Source: Flavobacteriaceae bacterium (lineage in GTDB: Bacteria; Bacteroidota; Bacteroidia; Flavobacteriales; Flavobacteriaceae). From it: a stretch of 25,694 bases of DNA. Below the pieces are notes generated by a model. It was not told the origin of the DNA. It saw nothing but the letters and a program-made list of their open reading frames with translations, and did no database searches. Location of the stretch: positions 1 to 25,694 of the forward strand of contig JAQWKF010000092.1 of the NCBI GenBank assembly GCA_029247985.1, written 5' to 3'. Positions 23,198 through 25,694 of the stretch are shown in pieces. Position 1 is the first letter of the stretch; every line of letters begins with the position of its first letter. The translations under genes were made by a program, and so were the position numbers.

Positions 23198-24083
23198 GTA
23201 GCATCGCTTTAGCGCCCCGTGATAAGAGTTCTTTGGCAGCAATAGAACCAATGTCATGGGCTTTTTCAACAGGCATATACTCATCAAATACCAACTGTTG
23301 CTTTCCGTCTTTTTGTGTAATACTTCCAACGAAATGAACTTGGCCATCTTTCATTTTTGCCAGAGCTCCTATGGGGGCTGTACAACCGCCTTCTAGCTTG
23401 CGCAAGAAGATTCGTTCTTGTGCCACACAAAAGGCTGTTTCATCGTCATTTAAAAGAGACACCTTTTTCATTAGGTCCTTATTAGATGTCAATGCAGTAA
23501 CTAATAAAGCTCCTTGGGCAGGTGCTGGAATCATCCAGTCTAAAACCGTATGTTTTTTTGGAAGCATTTCGAGTCGCATCAGACCAGCTATAGCCATTAT
23601 GGTGCCTTGACAGCCCAAGGTTTCTAGTTTTTTGAGACGTGTGGGAACATTTCCTCTAATGTCAATAGTGCTGTGGTGTGGATATTTATACATCCATTGC
23701 GCAGCACGCCGGAGACTACTCGTTGCCACAATACTTTTACTGTCTTCCCAAGCTTCGTCTTTGGAAATAAAAACGTCAGCTACGGGGCCACGTTTTGGAA
23801 TAAATGCTGGAGCTATACCTTTTGGAAGTTGTGTTGGCACGTCTTTCATGCTGTGAACGGCAACATCTATTTGACCCTCTAAAAGAGCGACATCCAACTC
23901 TTTCGTAAAAATTCCTTGTACCCCCATTTCATAGAGGGGTTTTTGTAATTCTTTATCGCCACTAGAAGAAATAGGCACAAGTTCGCTTTTTAGGCTAAGA
24001 GTCTTGAGCATGTTTTGTACTTGTCGAGCTTGCCAGAGTGCCAGCGCACTACCCCGCGTTCCTATCCGGATAATTTCATTCAT
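23190..24083 (-). CDS. hemC: hydroxymethylbilane synthase (porphobilinogen deaminase)
   Basis: Joins four porphobilinogens into the linear hydroxymethylbilane. The 297 residues include IGTRGSALALWQA at the N-terminus, HSMKDVPTQLP (77-87), TSSLRRAAQ with the arginines that hold the substrate, and C234 in LEGGCTAPIGA, which binds the dipyrromethane cofactor. Its start overlaps the hemA end by 8 bases and its end overlaps hemD by 8 bases, so translation is probably coupled along the cluster. Confidence 0.97.
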   Translation of the reverse strand: MNEIIRIGTRGSALALWQARQVQNMLKTLSLKSELVPISSSGDKELQKPLYEMGVQGIFTKELDVALLEGQIDVAVHSMKDVPTQLPKGIAPAFIPKRGPVADVFISKDEAWEDSKSIVATSSLRRAAQWMYKYPHHSTIDIRGNVPTRLKKLETLGCQGTIMAIAGLMRLEMLPKKHTVLDWMIPAPAQGALLVTALTSNKDLMKKVSLLNDDETAFCVAQERIFLRKLEGGCTAPIGALAKMKDGQVHFVGSITQKDGKQQLVFDEYMPVEKAHDIGSIAAKELLSRGAKAMLHE

Positions 24084-25311
24084 CGGCGGTTACATTGAAT
24101 AGTGTTTTTAATGCCTTGACACTTTCGCCAGCGTTTTCACTCGTGCGTAAGTGCGTTGCCATTCGGTTGGTTAATTTTTGGATAAGACGATCTGAAACCG
24201 CCAAGGCACTATCAGTATCAAGCGACGGATTATTTTTACGATGGGCTTCCAATTCTTGCAGTTGAATGTCTTCCATCAGTTTTTTAACGGCGATAAGCGC
24301 AGGAGTAAACTTGCGCGTTTCAAGCCACTGATTAAATTCTTCTATGGATTGGGCAATGATTTCTTTAGCGTGTGGCACGTGCTTTTTTCGTTCCAACAGC
24401 GTCTTATCTGACATTTTGGATAGCTCGTCCAAGTGAAGCAGCGAAACGTTTGGAAGTTCCAGCACATTGGGATTCACGTTTTTGGGCATAGATAGATCTA
24501 AAATGAGCAGCGGTTTATCGGTATGAATTAGCGACCTAGCAATAGTAGGCTTTTCGGCACCAGTAGCTACAACAAGCACATCGGCTTTGCGAATTTCAAC
24601 AGGGAGATCAGCATAGTCTTTTACTTCTACATTAAATTTTCCTGCCAATTGTTCTGCACGCTCGCGTGTTCTATTGATAAGTGTGATACTGGTGTTTTTG
24701 GTATGCTTGACAAGATTTTCACAGGTATTACGACCAATTTTCCCCAACCCAAACAACACGATATTTTTATTGTCTAAGTTGGAAATGGTGTCTAGCATAT
24801 AGCGCACGGAAACGTAGGAGACGGAAGTTGCCCCAGAAGATAATTCTGTTTCTGTTTTAATGCGTTTACTCGCGTTTAGCACAGCGTTAAACATACGTTC
24901 CATATACGGACTGAGCATGTTGGTTTTTTTAGAAAGTTTAAAACTTTTTTTAAGCTGTGAAATGATTTCAAAGTCACCTAATATTTGACTGTCAAGGCCA
25001 GTTCCTACAAAAAATAAATGCGAAATAGCTTCGGCACCTTCGTAGGTGTTTCCTGCTATTTGAAAGTCTTCAATTGTGCCTTCTGAATGCTTGCAAAGCA
25101 ACTCAACAAGCACGTCGCAGTTAGGCGCTTGAGCATATATTTCTGTTCTGTTACATGTTGAGCTTAAAACCAAAGAATCAATTCCTTTACTTTTGGCATC
25201 ATCCAATAAAAAGGGGATTGCTTTTGAAGTTATGCTAAAACGGCCACGTAGTGCCGCATCTGCTTTTTTATAACTAACACCAATACAATAGAAATTATCC
25301 CTTGTCGGCAT
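24076..25311 (-). CDS. hemA: glutamyl-tRNA reductase
   Basis: Reduces glutamyl-tRNA to glutamate-1-semialdehyde with NADPH, the first step of C5-pathway haem synthesis. The 411 residues contain the catalytic Cys C53 in STCNRTEIY, the region GLDSQILGDFEIISQLK (the bulk of bacteria have GEPQI here; GDFEI is a common Bacteroidota form), and the NADPH loop GLGKIG (188-193). The C-terminal helical dimerisation domain is complete. A -7 box, TATTTTTG on the minus strand, lies 21 bases before the ATG. The cluster lacks hemL, which would be needed for the next step. It is divergent from an AraC-type regulator gene. Confidence 0.97.
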   Translation of the reverse strand: MPTRDNFYCIGVSYKKADAALRGRFSITSKAIPFLLDDAKSKGIDSLVLSSTCNRTEIYAQAPNCDVLVELLCKHSEGTIEDFQIAGNTYEGAEAISHLFFVGTGLDSQILGDFEIISQLKKSFKLSKKTNMLSPYMERMFNAVLNASKRIKTETELSSGATSVSYVSVRYMLDTISNLDNKNIVLFGLGKIGRNTCENLVKHTKNTSITLINRTRERAEQLAGKFNVEVKDYADLPVEIRKADVLVVATGAEKPTIARSLIHTDKPLLILDLSMPKNVNPNVLELPNVSLLHLDELSKMSDKTLLERKKHVPHAKEIIAQSIEEFNQWLETRKFTPALIAVKKLMEDIQLQELEAHRKNNPSLDTDSALAVSDRLIQKLTNRMATHLRTSENAGESVKALKTLFNVTADE

Positions 25312-25332
25312 ATTTGATTTTTAGTTGCACAG

Positions 25333-25340
25333 CAAAAATA
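25333..25340 (-). promoter_or_regulatory. -7 box of the hemA cluster
   Basis: The minus strand reads TATTTTTG with a C after it, 21 bases before the hemA ATG, which gives a leader of about 17 bases. The nearest TTG is 14 bases upstream, shorter than the usual spacing. Confidence 0.5.
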
Positions 25341-25433
25341 ACGCACAGCCAAGACAAAAAATACCGCTAAAAGTACTTTTTCTAACGCTATTAGGGCTCG
25401 GCCGTTCACAGAGAAATTGCTATTTTTTCTTTG

Positions 25434-25441
25434 TATGTTTG
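25434..25441 (+). promoter_or_regulatory. -7 box of the AraC-type gene
   Basis: TATGTTTG is a perfect consensus match, 28 bases before the ATG at 25470. A TTG at 25417-25419 is 14 bases upstream, which is short. An AAGGA sequence 5 bases before the ATG is one of the few Shine-Dalgarno-like sites in the window. Confidence 0.5.
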
Positions 25442-25469
25442 TTCCACAGAAGTAAAACAAAAGGAAGCA

Positions 25470-25694
25470 ATGAATACAGAAAATAACGCTTTACGTCCTG
25501 TTATTGACCAAACCATTGAGGCGGGTTTTGACGTCCTTACTTATGAAAACGGAACCGATAAAAAACAACACGTTGTTCGTCATGTTGATGCCAGTTTGAT
25601 TCAATTTCATTTTTGTTTTCGCGGAAGCGCAACCTTTCATTTTAATGCACGAACCTACAGTCTTCCCATATTAGACGAACACGTTTTGCTGTTG
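25470..25694 (+). CDS. AraC-type transcriptional regulator, 5' part
   Basis: 75 codons of an open frame from the ATG to the window edge, with no stop. The translation contains KKQHVVRHVDASLIQFHFCFRGSAT and NARTYSLPILDEHVLLL in order, the beta-rich N-terminal sensor part of an AraC-type regulator; in flavobacteria such a gene commonly lies divergent from hemA. The DNA-binding helix-turn-helix would be beyond the window. It is a good candidate for control of the hem cluster, but this is inference from position. Confidence 0.7.
   Translation, partial: MNTENNALRPVIDQTIEAGFDVLTYENGTDKKQHVVRHVDASLIQFHFCFRGSATFHFNARTYSLPILDEHVLLL

Noticed and set aside
23198..23347. Upstream extension of the hemD frame
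   Set aside because: It lies within hemC in another frame and is unlike the HemD N-terminus. The MNKPLILSTKKL start at 23197 fits the family and the 8-base overlap pattern.

Overview
The window reads as a piece of chromosome from a member of the Bacteroidota, most likely Flavobacteriia. The evidence is a complete MoxR/Bat operon in the flavobacterial order, a yicC-gmk-nadD operon, a hemACDEFB cluster divergent from an AraC-type regulator, Bacteroidota -7 boxes (TAnnTTTG) in front of several operons, and almost no Shine-Dalgarno sequences. Genes are densely packed. Most same-strand neighbours overlap by 1-8 bases, and three convergent pairs overlap at their stop codons.

Layout. (1) 1-710: 3' part of an acyl-CoA thioesterase gene and its terminator. 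(2) 710-1790: a lone, AT-rich agmatine deiminase-family gene on the minus strand, with no visible promoter or partner and with repeat-like sequence at both ends; it looks like an insertion. (3) 1790-2385: about 600 bases without a convincing gene, rich in A-tracts at roughly helical spacing, ending in the yicC promoter. (4) 2386-4381: yicC-gmk-nadD. (5) 4368-5504: a minus-strand AlbA_2-type protein. (6) 5646-14469: moxR, a DUF58 gene, a BatD-like two-TM protein, batA, batB, batC, batD and batE, a probable envelope complex in which a MoxR AAA+ ATPase serves von Willebrand A proteins. (7) 14450-16059: divergent cvpA and pheS sharing a 68-base promoter region; gpsA follows on the minus strand. 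(8) 17225-25311: nine minus-strand genes reading hemA-hemC-hemD-hemE-hemF-hemB, then a serine hydrolase, a DEDDy exonuclease and a small four-helix histidine-containing membrane protein. (9) 25470-end: the start of an AraC-type regulator, divergent from hemA.

How the genes work together. The hem genes cover the route from glutamyl-tRNA to protoporphyrinogen IX, except for hemL (glutamate-1-semialdehyde aminomutase). HemF is the oxygen-dependent coproporphyrinogen oxidase, so the organism makes haem under aerobic or microaerobic conditions. The Bat operon belongs to a family named for aerotolerance in Bacteroides fragilis, although its biochemical role is still unsettled.

I see no CRISPR array, phage, transposase, rRNA or tRNA gene. 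The window is mostly ordinary core genome. The points most worth a second look are the possible mobile cassette around the deiminase gene, the phased A-tracts upstream of yicC, the near-leaderless cvpA/pheS promoter pair, and the poorly understood proteins of the Bat operon.
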